The notes below the pieces were generated by a model. The model was given only the letters and a program-made list of their open reading frames with translations. It had not been told where the DNA came from and did no database searches. Below, piece by piece: positions 8,099 to 16,700 of a stretch of DNA of 64,000 nucleotides. Source of the DNA: an uncultured Oscillospiraceae bacterium (GTDB lineage Bacteria > Bacillota > Clostridia > Oscillospirales > Oscillospiraceae). The stretch lies in assembly GCA_934572465.1 (NCBI GenBank), contig CAKTLG010000002.1:1-64000 (forward strand), in the 5' to 3' direction. Every line of letters begins with the position of its first letter. Position 1 is the first letter of the stretch. Position numbers and translations under genes: made by a program.

Positions 8099-9244
8099 TC
8101 AAATGCCGAAATCGTCGGGCCGTGTGGCCCTCCTGCCAAAGCGCCAGAGGATCGCATCGGCGATGCGCGCGCAGGCGTGCCCGTCGCCGTAGGGGTTGAC
8201 GGCGTGCGCCATCGCATCATAGGCATCCTTGCTGCGCAGCAGCTCGCTGCCCATGCGCAGCACATCGCCGTACTCCACGCCGCAGAGCTTCACCGTTCCG
8301 GCGGCGACGGCCTCCGGCCGCTCGGTCTCCCTTCTCATGACGAGCACGGGCTTGCCGAGCGCGGGCGCCTCCTCCTGAAGTCCGCCGCTGTCGGTCATGA
8401 CCATATAGCAGCGCGCCATGAGATTGTGCATCTCGTCCGCGCTCAGCGGGTCGATCAGATGCACGCGCGGCGTGCCGGCAAGGAACTTCTGCGCGTTTTC
8501 GCGCACGACAGGGCTGAGGTGCACGGGATAGACCAGCTCGCAGTCCTCGTTCCGGAGGGCGATGTCGCGCAGCGCGGTCATGATGTTCTCCATGGGCTGA
8601 CCGTAATTCTCGCGGCGGTGGCACGTGACGAGCACGACCTTGCGCGAATAGTCCAGCTCGTTGAGAAGCTGTGTTGTAAAGTGATAATCCTTGCGCACTG
8701 TTGTTTTCAGCGCGTCAATGACCGTATTGCCCGTGATGAACAGGCCGTCGGTCACGCCTTCTTTCAAGAGGTTGTCTCGGTTATTTTTCGTCGGGCAGAA
8801 ATAGAGGTCGGCGATGGCCGTGACGAGCTTGCGGTTCATCTCCTCGGGAAACGGGGAGTATTTGTCATACGTGCGAAGCCCTGCCTCCACGTGCCCGACA
8901 GGTACCTTATGGTAAAATGCCGAGAGTGCGCCGGCAAAGGTCGTCGACGTATCGCCGTGGACAAGGATCATATCGGGCTTCAGCCGCTCGATGGCGTCGT
9001 CCATGCCGAGAAGGCATTTGCTCGTGATCGTAGAGAGCGTCTGCCGCGGGGTCATGATGTCAAGGTCGCAGTCGGCCTTGAGGCCGAAGACCTGCATGAC
9101 GCTGTCGAGCATCTCGCGGTGCTGCGCGGTCACGCAGCAAAGGCTCTCGATCTCGCCGCGGCTCGCCAGCTCCTTAACGAGCGGCGCCATCTTGATGGCC
9201 TCCGGCCGCGTGCCAAACACGCTCATAATGCGCAGTTTTTCCAT
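8099..9244 (-). CDS. wecB: UDP-N-acetylglucosamine 2-epimerase (non-hydrolysing)
   Basis: A 381-residue cytoplasmic enzyme that interconverts UDP-GlcNAc and UDP-ManNAc for wall teichoic acid or capsule precursors. Family motifs are GTRPEAIKMAPL at the N-terminus, VHGDTSTT and GHVEAGLRT. The length is usual (about 370-390). It follows the WecA/TagO gene with no gap, as in many Firmicutes teichoic-acid loci, so the two probably act together. The alternative name is mnaA. Confidence 0.96.
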   Translation of the reverse strand: MEKLRIMSVFGTRPEAIKMAPLVKELASRGEIESLCCVTAQHREMLDSVMQVFGLKADCDLDIMTPRQTLSTITSKCLLGMDDAIERLKPDMILVHGDTSTTFAGALSAFYHKVPVGHVEAGLRTYDKYSPFPEEMNRKLVTAIADLYFCPTKNNRDNLLKEGVTDGLFITGNTVIDALKTTVRKDYHFTTQLLNELDYSRKVVLVTCHRRENYGQPMENIMTALRDIALRNEDCELVYPVHLSPVVRENAQKFLAGTPRVHLIDPLSADEMHNLMARCYMVMTDSGGLQEEAPALGKPVLVMRRETERPEAVAAGTVKLCGVEYGDVLRMGSELLRSKDAYDAMAHAVNPYGDGHACARIADAILWRFGRRATRPDDFGI

Positions 9245-10414
9245 TTATGCGTCCTCTTTTTCTCCGTCGGTTTTGTCTGCCTCCAGAGCGTCCGCTTCCT
9301 GCGTGGCTTCCTCTGCGGCGGGCTTTTCCGTTTTCTTTTCTTCTTCCTGTTCCGCCTGCAGCGCCTTGTCGATGTCGCGGCGGAAGATCACGCGCGAGGC
9401 GAGAAATGCCGCAACGGCCAGCGCCATCAAAAGGAGCATCGCCTTGACCGCGCCGCTCGATGTGAGCACCACGGCGGAAAGGCCCAGAATGCTGCTGATG
9501 ACATACAGCGCCGCGACGGCCTGCTTCTGGCTGAGGCCCATGTCGATGAGGCGGTGATGGATATGGCCGCGATCCGGTGCCATGGGGTTCTGCCCGTGGG
9601 CAAGGCGGCGGATGATGGCAAAGAGCGTGTCGAACATCGGGAGGCCGAGGATCAGGAACGGCACCGCGAACGACACGATAGCGTAATACTTGAAAAGCCC
9701 CTGAATGGAGATCGTGGCAAGGATATAGCCGAGAAATGTCGAGCCGGTGTCGCCCATGAACATCTTGGCGGGGTTCCTGTTATACGGCATGAAGCCGAGA
9801 CACGCGCCGACGAGCGATGCCATCACGAGCGCCACGTCCCCCTCGGAGACGAGCAGCGCGATGACCAGCATCGATACGGCGCTGATGGTGGAAACGCCGC
9901 AGGCAAGGCCGTCCAGCCCGTCAATGAGGTTGACGGCGTTCGTGATGCCGACGATCCACAGGACCGTAATGGGGATGGAGAGCCAGTTCAGCTCCCAGTA
10001 GGGGTTCTCTGCAAAAACGTTGGGGTTCGAGAGGATCTCGATCACAACGCCGTGGAACACGGCGACGAGCGCCGCGACGATCTGCACGCAGAACTTGAAC
10101 GACGCGCGCAGCGGGGACATGTCGTCCACCACGCCGAGCACCACGATGATCGACGCGCCGAGCAGGATACCCTTGAGCTGATGGTCGATCCTGACGAACA
10201 GCAGCATACTGACCATAAAGCCAAGGAAGATGGCGAGGCCGCCGAGACGCGGCACAGGCTTTTTGTGCATACGGCGGTTATCCTTCGGCACGTCGATCGC
10301 GCCGATCCGATAGGCAAAGGACTTGACCAACGGGCACATCAGAAAGCTCACGGCGAAGGCGCACAGCAGCGCCGCGCCCACGCTGAGCAGCAGCTCTTTT
10401 GGAATTCCGTTCAT
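9245..10414 (-). CDS. Undecaprenyl-phosphate GlcNAc-1-phosphate transferase (WecA/TagO)
   Basis: A 389-residue polytopic membrane enzyme that moves GlcNAc-1-P from UDP-GlcNAc to undecaprenyl phosphate, the first step of wall teichoic acid or related glycan synthesis. It has about ten hydrophobic segments, VVDDMSPLR, the NAVNLIDGLDGLA motif, FMGDTGS, and the RGHIHHR loop that marks WecA/TagO rather than MraY. An unusual acidic, Lys/Glu-rich tail of about 45 residues follows the last segment. The ATG at 10414 is better placed after the ribosome site than the upstream GTG. It follows trpS by about 12 bases. Confidence 0.94.
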   Translation of the reverse strand: MNGIPKELLLSVGAALLCAFAVSFLMCPLVKSFAYRIGAIDVPKDNRRMHKKPVPRLGGLAIFLGFMVSMLLFVRIDHQLKGILLGASIIVVLGVVDDMSPLRASFKFCVQIVAALVAVFHGVVIEILSNPNVFAENPYWELNWLSIPITVLWIVGITNAVNLIDGLDGLACGVSTISAVSMLVIALLVSEGDVALVMASLVGACLGFMPYNRNPAKMFMGDTGSTFLGYILATISIQGLFKYYAIVSFAVPFLILGLPMFDTLFAIIRRLAHGQNPMAPDRGHIHHRLIDMGLSQKQAVAALYVISSILGLSAVVLTSSGAVKAMLLLMALAVAAFLASRVIFRRDIDKALQAEQEEEKKTEKPAAEEATQEADALEADKTDGEKEDA

Positions 10415-10426
10415 GCTTCTCACCCT

Positions 10427-11449
10427 TTACCGCGCCACAAAGCCGACCTTCTTGCAGACCTTGCGCAGCGTCTTTTCGGCGACGTAGGACGCCTTCTGCG
10501 CGCCCGCGCGGTACACGGACTCGAGATACGCCTTGTCGGCGAGGATGCGCTCGGCCTCCTCGCGGATGGGGCGCAGCGTCTCAATGACGGCGTCGCCCAC
10601 GGCGGGCTTGAACGCACCGTAGCCCTGGCCGGCAAATTCACGCTCGATCTCATCGAAGCTCCGGCCGGTCACGGCAGAGTAAATGGACATCAGGTTTGCA
10701 ACGCCGGGCTTGTTCGCCGGATCGTAGCGCACGCAGTTCTCCGTGTCGCTGTCGGTCACGGCGCGCTTGAACTTGCGGCGGATGTCCTCGGGCTTCTCCA
10801 TGAGGTAGATCGAGCCGTTGGGATCCTTGTCAGACTTCGACATCTTGGCGGCGGGGTCGCTCAGGCTCATCACGCGCGCGCCGACCTTCGGGATATAAGG
10901 CTCGGGCATCTTGAACACCTCGCCATAGATGCCGTTGAAGCGCTGGACGATGTTGCGGCAGAGCTCGACGTGCTGCTTCTGATCCTCGCCCACGGGGACG
11001 TAATCCGGCTGGTAGAGCAGGATATCCGCCGCCATCAGCGCAGGATAGGTGAAAAGTCCGCCGTTGATGTTCTCGCTGTTTTTCGCGGACTTGTCCTTGA
11101 ACTGCGTCATGCGCGAGAGCTCGCCGAACATGGTGTAGCAGTTGAGGATCCAGCCGAGCTCCGCGTGCTGCGGCACATGGGACTGGATGAAAAGCGTATT
11201 CTTCTCGGGGTCGAGGCCGCAGGCGATGTACTGCGCGAGCTGCTCGAGCGTGCGGCGGCGCAGCGCTGCGGGATCCTGACGCACGGTGATCGAGTGCATA
11301 TCCGCCATGAAGTAGTAGTTGTCAAATTCCTCGGCGCGGCCCGACCAGTTCTTGATGGCGCCGAGATACGAGCCAAGCGTCAGATCGCCGCTGGGCTGGA
11401 TGCCCGACAGCATCACCTTTTTGCGCGCCGCCTGTTCCATGTTTTCCAT
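10427..11449 (-). CDS. trpS: Tryptophanyl-tRNA synthetase
   Basis: A 340-residue class I enzyme that charges tRNA-Trp. Motifs are SGIQPSGDLTLGSYLGA (with the HIGH-type loop) and AAKMSKSDKD (KMSKS). Length fits bacterial TrpRS. It heads an unusual operon with WecA/TagO, WecB and a LolA-like protein. A sigma-A promoter lies about 85 bases upstream. No T-box motif is seen in that leader, unlike valS in the same window. Confidence 0.97.
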   Translation of the reverse strand: MENMEQAARKKVMLSGIQPSGDLTLGSYLGAIKNWSGRAEEFDNYYFMADMHSITVRQDPAALRRRTLEQLAQYIACGLDPEKNTLFIQSHVPQHAELGWILNCYTMFGELSRMTQFKDKSAKNSENINGGLFTYPALMAADILLYQPDYVPVGEDQKQHVELCRNIVQRFNGIYGEVFKMPEPYIPKVGARVMSLSDPAAKMSKSDKDPNGSIYLMEKPEDIRRKFKRAVTDSDTENCVRYDPANKPGVANLMSIYSAVTGRSFDEIEREFAGQGYGAFKPAVGDAVIETLRPIREEAERILADKAYLESVYRAGAQKASYVAEKTLRKVCKKVGFVAR

Positions 11450-11532
11450 AGTTTTTTCTCTCCGATCTATCGTTTTCTATCGATTTTTCTATCTCTCTGC
11501 GCCAAATCGCACAGCTATCGACCCAATATGTT

Positions 11533-11561
11533 ATGTTACCATAAAGCATGGGAAAATACAA
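11533..11561 (-). promoter_or_regulatory. Promoter of the trpS operon
   Basis: TTGTAT (11556-11561) and TAACAT (11533-11538) with a 17-base spacer on the minus strand, with a TGG in the extended -10 position. Confidence 0.6.
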
Positions 11562-11581
11562 GCACTTTTCCCCCGCGCGGC

Positions 11582-11623
11582 AAAAAGCGCCGCTCCCCGC
11601 AAAGCGGCGGGGGGGGCGGCGCT
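11582..11623 (-). terminator. GC-rich terminator after the YitT gene
   Basis: AGCGCCGC pairs with GCGGCGCT, with an inner CCCCGC/GCGGGG stem and a run of G. A T5 tract follows on the minus strand. It lies 12 bases after the stop of the YitT gene. Confidence 0.75.
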
Positions 11624-11634
11624 CGCATATGCTG

Positions 11635-12492
11635 TTATTCCCCGCTCCGCCGCGGCTTCGGCCGGTAGAGCACCTCGCTGACGGTGTATACCGTCACAAA
11701 GGCGGCGGGATCCTCGCGGGCGAGGAAATCCATGAGCTGGCGGTACTCGTTTTTGTCCACGATCGTCACGATCTCGGCGCCGGAAAAGCCGCCGTAAGCG
11801 CCGCGCGCGTCATAGAGCGTCGCGCCGCTGTGGAGCGTATCGAGGAGAAAGGCGATGATCTCCCGCTGCTTGTGCGAGATGATGCAGACCTTGCGCTTGG
11901 TGTTGGTGCCGAAGATGAAGTAATCCAGCACGATGCCGCTGAGATACGTCCCCAGCACGCTGAGCACGACCGTCTTCTTGTCGTAGACCAGCGCGGAGGA
12001 GAGCGCGATCGCCATACCGACGGCCGCGATCGCCTTGCCTATGTTGACGCGGAAGAATTTGTTGAGGATCTTGCCGACGATGTCCAGCCCGCCGGAGGAG
12101 GCGTTCTGACTGAAGAGGATCGACTGGCCGAAGCTCACCACGAACAGACAGCACACCATATCGACAAAGGCGTCGTTCGTCAGCGAGGTATTTTCAGGAA
12201 AGCGCAGCTCCAGCAGCCACAGAAAAACGGGCAGCAGCAGCGAGGTGTAGACCGTCCGCGCGCCGAATTCCCGCCCGATGAGCAAAAAGCCGAGCAGCAG
12301 CAGCGCCACATTGACGATCATGGAGATGGCCGCGACGCTCAGCGGCAGGAACTGCTCGAGCACAACGGCGAGACCGGCGACGCTCCCCATCGCAAGGTGG
12401 GCTGGCTGCATAAAGAAGAATACCGCGGCCGCGATGATCGCCGTGCCAAGCGTGATGAGGGCAAACTCCCTGAGGACCGTTTTGGACTTCAT
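11635..12492 (-). CDS. YitT family membrane protein
   Basis: A 285-residue protein with about six membrane segments in the first 190 residues (YitT/DUF161) and a soluble C-terminal DUF2179 domain (about residues 200-275, with KRKVCIISHKQREIIAFL and EIVTIVDKNEYRQLMDFL). Members are widespread in Firmicutes, and their function is unclear. The ATG at 12492 follows an AAGGAGA ribosome site. It has its own promoter at 12531-12559 and its own terminator, so it is a single-gene unit. Confidence 0.92.
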   Translation of the reverse strand: MKSKTVLREFALITLGTAIIAAAVFFFMQPAHLAMGSVAGLAVVLEQFLPLSVAAISMIVNVALLLLGFLLIGREFGARTVYTSLLLPVFLWLLELRFPENTSLTNDAFVDMVCCLFVVSFGQSILFSQNASSGGLDIVGKILNKFFRVNIGKAIAAVGMAIALSSALVYDKKTVVLSVLGTYLSGIVLDYFIFGTNTKRKVCIISHKQREIIAFLLDTLHSGATLYDARGAYGGFSGAEIVTIVDKNEYRQLMDFLAREDPAAFVTVYTVSEVLYRPKPRRSGE

Positions 12493-12530
12493 AGCGCGTC
12501 TCCTTGTGTGTCGTTCGGGGGACGCCGTCT

Positions 12531-12559
12531 ATTATACGACAGGAGCGCATCGCGCGCAA
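12531..12559 (-). promoter_or_regulatory. Promoter of the YitT gene
   Basis: TTGCGC (12554-12559) and a perfect TATAAT (12531-12536) with a 17-base spacer on the minus strand. Confidence 0.7.
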
Positions 12560-12569
12560 GGGGGATCGT

Positions 12570-13433
12570 TCAGCCGCGCACGGGGCGCAGGCGCGCTCCC
12601 CTCGCCTTCTCCTCCGTATCGTCAGACTCGTCGTAGGCGTCGTAGAGCGCGCTGGGATCATGCGCTTTCTTTCTGAACGGCGAGCAGAGCTCGCCCTTAT
12701 GCGCAAAGGCAAAGGAAAGATCGTCCGTCCAGCCGGTGTGTCCGGTGAGGAGCATCGGGTGCAGGCCGCGCTCGCGCAGCCTGCGCTCCAGCGCCGCGAG
12801 CGACCTCACCGCGAGCTTGTTGTCCTCGGCAAGCGCGGAGATGAAGCTGTAGCCGCCGTCCGCACCGAACCAGATGGTATCGCCCGTGAAAAGGTATTTG
12901 TCATCGATGAGGTACACCATGTGTCCCCAAGTGTGGCCAGGGACGAGGAAGCACTCGACCCTGATGCCCTCGATCTCAAAGACCTCGCCGTCCTTGAGCA
13001 GCACCTTTTCATTGTTGATCGTCACCTGCGGCAGCTTGTAGAGATGGTAGATGACCCTGCGCCGCACCTCGCCGGTGAGATAGCGGTTCTCGATCTCGCC
13101 GACATAGAGCGTCGCGTCACGGAACAGGCCCGGGCTGTCCGCCTCTACCGCGCCGACATGGTCGGTGTCCTGATGCGTGATGAGGATATGGCGGATAGAC
13201 TTGGAATCGATGCCGAGCCAGCCCATCTTTTCTCCCAGCCGGTCATAGTTGTAGCCCGCGTCGATCATAATGGTCGTATCGCCCTTGCGGTAAAAGAAGA
13301 TGTTCGCCACCCACTCGCGCACGCAGGCCACATGCTCGTCGACCCAGCCGGTATTGAGCGGCTTGAATATCTCCTTGCCGCGGTACATTTTGCTCATTTC
13401 CTTTTTCTGGAATTCCGTTGCCTTTTTTGACAT
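12570..13433 (-). CDS. Metallo-beta-lactamase-fold hydrolase
   Basis: A 287-residue cytoplasmic protein. The metal motif reads THQDTDHVG (a THxxxDH form of HxHxDH), followed by a PGHTWGH histidine, FTGDTIWFG with an aspartate ligand, and LLTGHTGW near the C-terminus. Substrate is unknown. Glyoxalase-II-like or related thioester hydrolases are possible. The C-terminal 35 residues are charged. The gene has its own strong promoter with a palindromic operator at the start site, so it is likely regulated. Confidence 0.88.
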   Translation of the reverse strand: MSKKATEFQKKEMSKMYRGKEIFKPLNTGWVDEHVACVREWVANIFFYRKGDTTIMIDAGYNYDRLGEKMGWLGIDSKSIRHILITHQDTDHVGAVEADSPGLFRDATLYVGEIENRYLTGEVRRRVIYHLYKLPQVTINNEKVLLKDGEVFEIEGIRVECFLVPGHTWGHMVYLIDDKYLFTGDTIWFGADGGYSFISALAEDNKLAVRSLAALERRLRERGLHPMLLTGHTGWTDDLSFAFAHKGELCSPFRKKAHDPSALYDAYDESDDTEEKARGARLRPVRG

Positions 13434-13483
13434 GCCGCACCTCCTGAGACCGCCGCGCGCGGTATCTGCGCGCGGCGCGTCGA

Positions 13484-13497
13484 TTAGATATGTCTAA
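13484..13497 (-). promoter_or_regulatory. Palindromic operator at the MBL promoter start site
   Basis: TTAGATATGTCTAA: 5-base inverted arms TTAGA/TCTAA around TATG, placed about 7-20 bases after the -10 box. The position suggests a repressor site. The regulator is unknown. The sequence is loosely like metal-regulator (DtxR/MntR-type) boxes. Confidence 0.5.
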
Positions 13498-13503
13498 CTC
13501 CAT

Positions 13504-13532
13504 ATTGTATCCTTCCGTGCCCCGCTTGTCAA
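13504..13532 (-). promoter_or_regulatory. Sigma-A promoter of the MBL-fold gene
   Basis: TTGACA (13527-13532) and TACAAT (13504-13509) with a 17-base spacer on the minus strand. Confidence 0.85.
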
Positions 13533-13585
13533 GGCGCCTTGTCGCCGACCGTCCCAAAAGCCGCCTCGTTCCTTCGCCTCAGGTG

Positions 13586-13622
13586 AAAAGAGTGCAAATG
13601 CGCCGTGCTTTTGCACTCTTTT
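13586..13622. terminator. Symmetric hairpin between divergent promoters
   Basis: A 13-bp stem AAAAGAGTGCAAA/TTTGCACTCTTTT with an 11-base loop. T runs occur on both strands. No gene ends here. It lies between the divergent MBL and adhesin promoters and could stop stray transcription or belong to a small RNA. Confidence 0.55.
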
Positions 13623-13659
13623 TTGCAAAAAATGCATTAATTTTGCGTTAAATTGCCGA

Positions 13660-13687
13660 TTGATATAGCGGCGCAAATCGGTATAAT
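13660..13687 (+). promoter_or_regulatory. Promoter of the LPETG adhesin gene
   Basis: TTGATA (13660-13665) and TATAAT (13682-13687) with a 16-base spacer, about 70 bases before the start codon. Confidence 0.8.
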
Positions 13688-13755
13688 GATAATGTATCAT
13701 CCTTTGGTATGAGGAAGATGCCGCTTATCCCGAACGATCTCTCAGGAGTTTTGAT

Positions 13756-16700
13756 ATGATGGACGATCTGCTGCTGCATGACGCAGCCCGATATGCAAAG
13801 CTGCGCGCACGCAGACGAAAATGGCATCGCGTGCTGACGTTCCTTGCGGCGATCGTGGTGTTTTCCACCACCTACGCGCTCATTCTGCCGGCGATCACGA
13901 TGACCGCCTCGCACGTTCATGACGAGAGCTGCTATACGCCGCTCTCCGCCGTCACGGAAAAGGCGCTCAGCTGCCCCGCCGCCGAAGCGGGCGCTCCGCT
14001 CGCGCTGCATCGGCACGACGCGGAATGCTGCGATGAAAACGGACTTCTCCGGTGCACGCTGCCGGAGAAGGCGGCGCATACGCACACCGACGCCTGCTAT
14101 GCCCTCCCCGAAGAAGCGGGCGAGGACGCGGAGCCGGTGCTTATCTGCGGGCAGGAGGAGCTTTTGCCCCATCTCCATGACGACGCCTGCCGCGACGCGG
14201 ACGGCGCGCTCGTCTGCACGCTGCCGGAGGTCATCGTGCACCAGCACGGCGCAGCGTGCTTCACGCTTGTCGACGTGCCCGTTGATCCGGACGCGCTGAC
14301 ATGCACCGATCTCTCCCCCGAGCATGTGCACGGCCCGCTGTGCTACGGCGCATGGAGGCTGACGTGCGATCAGGGCGAGGACGATGCCGCAGCTGACGGC
14401 GGCATCGCGGACAGCGACAGCCCCGCTGAGGACGGCGACAGCCTCGCCCCCGACGAGGAGGAACGCGGCGCATCGCAGAGCGTGCTGGATTTTTATGTCT
14501 ACCTTGACGGCGAGCCGCACCTTGTCAGCTCGGCGACCGCCTATCTTGCGACGGAAAACGGCCGCCACTATATCACGGCGGAGGCGCTGGAGGAGGTCTA
14601 CGGCAAATTCGGCTTCAGCGCCGACGGCTTCAACGGCGAGCGCATCTTCCCGCACACAGACCATACCGGCCCCGCCACGCTCTGGGCGGACGCCGTCCCC
14701 TATCAGGCGGCAGCGGACGGCGGGATGGAATGGCGCATCCCGCTCAGCGCGCGAAACACCTGCTACGTCTACTATCTCCCGCACAATCTTGAGGGACAGC
14801 AAGGCTACTTCACCCGCAGCCAAAGCGTTTCCGACCCGATCATCATCCGTATGAACAGCTTTTACAGGGTCAGCATCTCCGCGCCCGCCGGCACGGCGGC
14901 GGAGAGCCGCGTGGACTATCTGTCCGCCGGAGAGGACTACGCGCTTTCCCTTCCCGCGCTTGACGGCTACACCTGGCGCATCCTCAACGCAGACGGCGAG
15001 CCTGTCGCGCCGACCTCCGCCGAGCAGCAGGCCGACGGCAGCACGCTCTATACTTTCTCGCCCCTCCCCTGCTCGCTCACAGTCTCGGCCGTTTCCAACG
15101 CCGGCGGCGCCGGCCCCTGCACCATCCGGTATCAGGCCAATACGCTCGGCTCCTGCCTGCAGAATCTCAGCGGCGAGGTAAGCGCCGGTACGCAGTTCAT
15201 CGTCACGGACGGCACGATCGGCGGTCTCGGCAGCGTCACCGACCGCGTCGATCTCTCTCAGGAGGAGACGCTGCTTCTGCGCTCGCCGGACACGCAGTAC
15301 GCGATCGCAGGCACGAACGCGCAGAAAAATCAGGTCAAACGATTCTTCTACTCCTTCCGCGGCTGGCGCGTGAAAAGCACGGGCGACCTCCTACCCGCCG
15401 GCACGACGCTGACCGCCGCGCAGCTTTCCGCCTGCGAGGCCGGCGGCATGATCGAGCTGAGCGCCGTGTGGAGCGCGCTCGACGAGCGCGGCAGGATCGC
15501 CTCGGCCAATTTCTACATCAACCTCAACTGCGAGATCAAGGACTCGCACGGCAACGGCTTCAGCCACAACGAGCAGGAGGATTACACCAGATCCGTCTTT
15601 ACCACCGGACTGCTCGGCACCGGCCAGAACGACAAGGTGCAGGACAACTACCTGATGCTCGCGCCCCCCACGACCGATTCCGCCGCCTACGAGGTAGACG
15701 GCATCATGCGCGCCATGACGGATACGGCCTGCGACGGCATCACGATGGCGAGCTTCCCGAGCGATCAGGATATCTTTGCAGCCATCCGGAGCGAGGGCTA
15801 TTCCATCAAGATCGAGGGCGTCGAGATCCCGATGCAGTACCTTACGGCGGATCACTTCCAGATCCGCTGGGCCTCGCTCAAGTATCACGCGAGCGACGGC
15901 TGGCACGCCGACGGCGTGCTCGTTGCGCGGGAGGCAAAGCTGCGCGTGACGAAAACGTTCCTTGGCGACGAGGCCGCCATCGAGCGGATCAAGGCGCAGA
16001 CCGGCGCGCAGGAATACAGTATTCTCGTGCATGACAGCTATGCCTCCGGCACAGACACCCTCCTGACGCTTTTCCCCGCCGCCGCTGAGAGCCGCGAGAA
16101 CTGCGTCGGCTACAGCTCCTATGATGCATCGAGCGGCACCTATACGTGGATCGTCGGCGGCCATATCGACGGGTATTACACGCTCTCGGAGCAGAACTAT
16201 CTCCTTGCGGACTCGCCCGCCGCCGCGTTCTACCGCGTCTATGAGACCACCGATTCCGGCGACTGGCAGAGCTATGCGGACGACGGCGGCGTCACCGTCC
16301 GCATGAAGTCCTACCCGAACGACGTTTCCTCCGACAGCTATCAGGCCGTCGCGTTCCGCAACTACTATGTCAGCGCCGGAACGCTGACGCTGCGCAAGAT
16401 CGATTCCTTCACCCACAGCGGCCTTGCAGACGTATCGTTCACGCTGACGCAGAACGATACCGGCGCGAGCGCCGGACTTTACCGCAGGCCGGGCACCAGT
16501 ATGTATGCCGGCGGCGGCGTCGACGGGTACAGCGAAAAGGCAGACGCCATCGTGACCGACCGGAACGGCGACATTTTCCTGATGCTCTCCGCCGGCAGCT
16601 ACACGCTGGCAGAGAACTTCCCCGAGGGCTACAGCGGCGCATCGCGGATCCGCTTCGCGGTGGATGACCACGGCACGCTGACGAGCCTCACCTATGAGGG

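Noticed and set aside
7850..11668. A 1,272-residue plus-strand reading frame
   Set aside because: It lies opposite wecB, the WecA/TagO gene and trpS, which have clear domains and ribosome sites. It is an antisense shadow of high-GC coding DNA.
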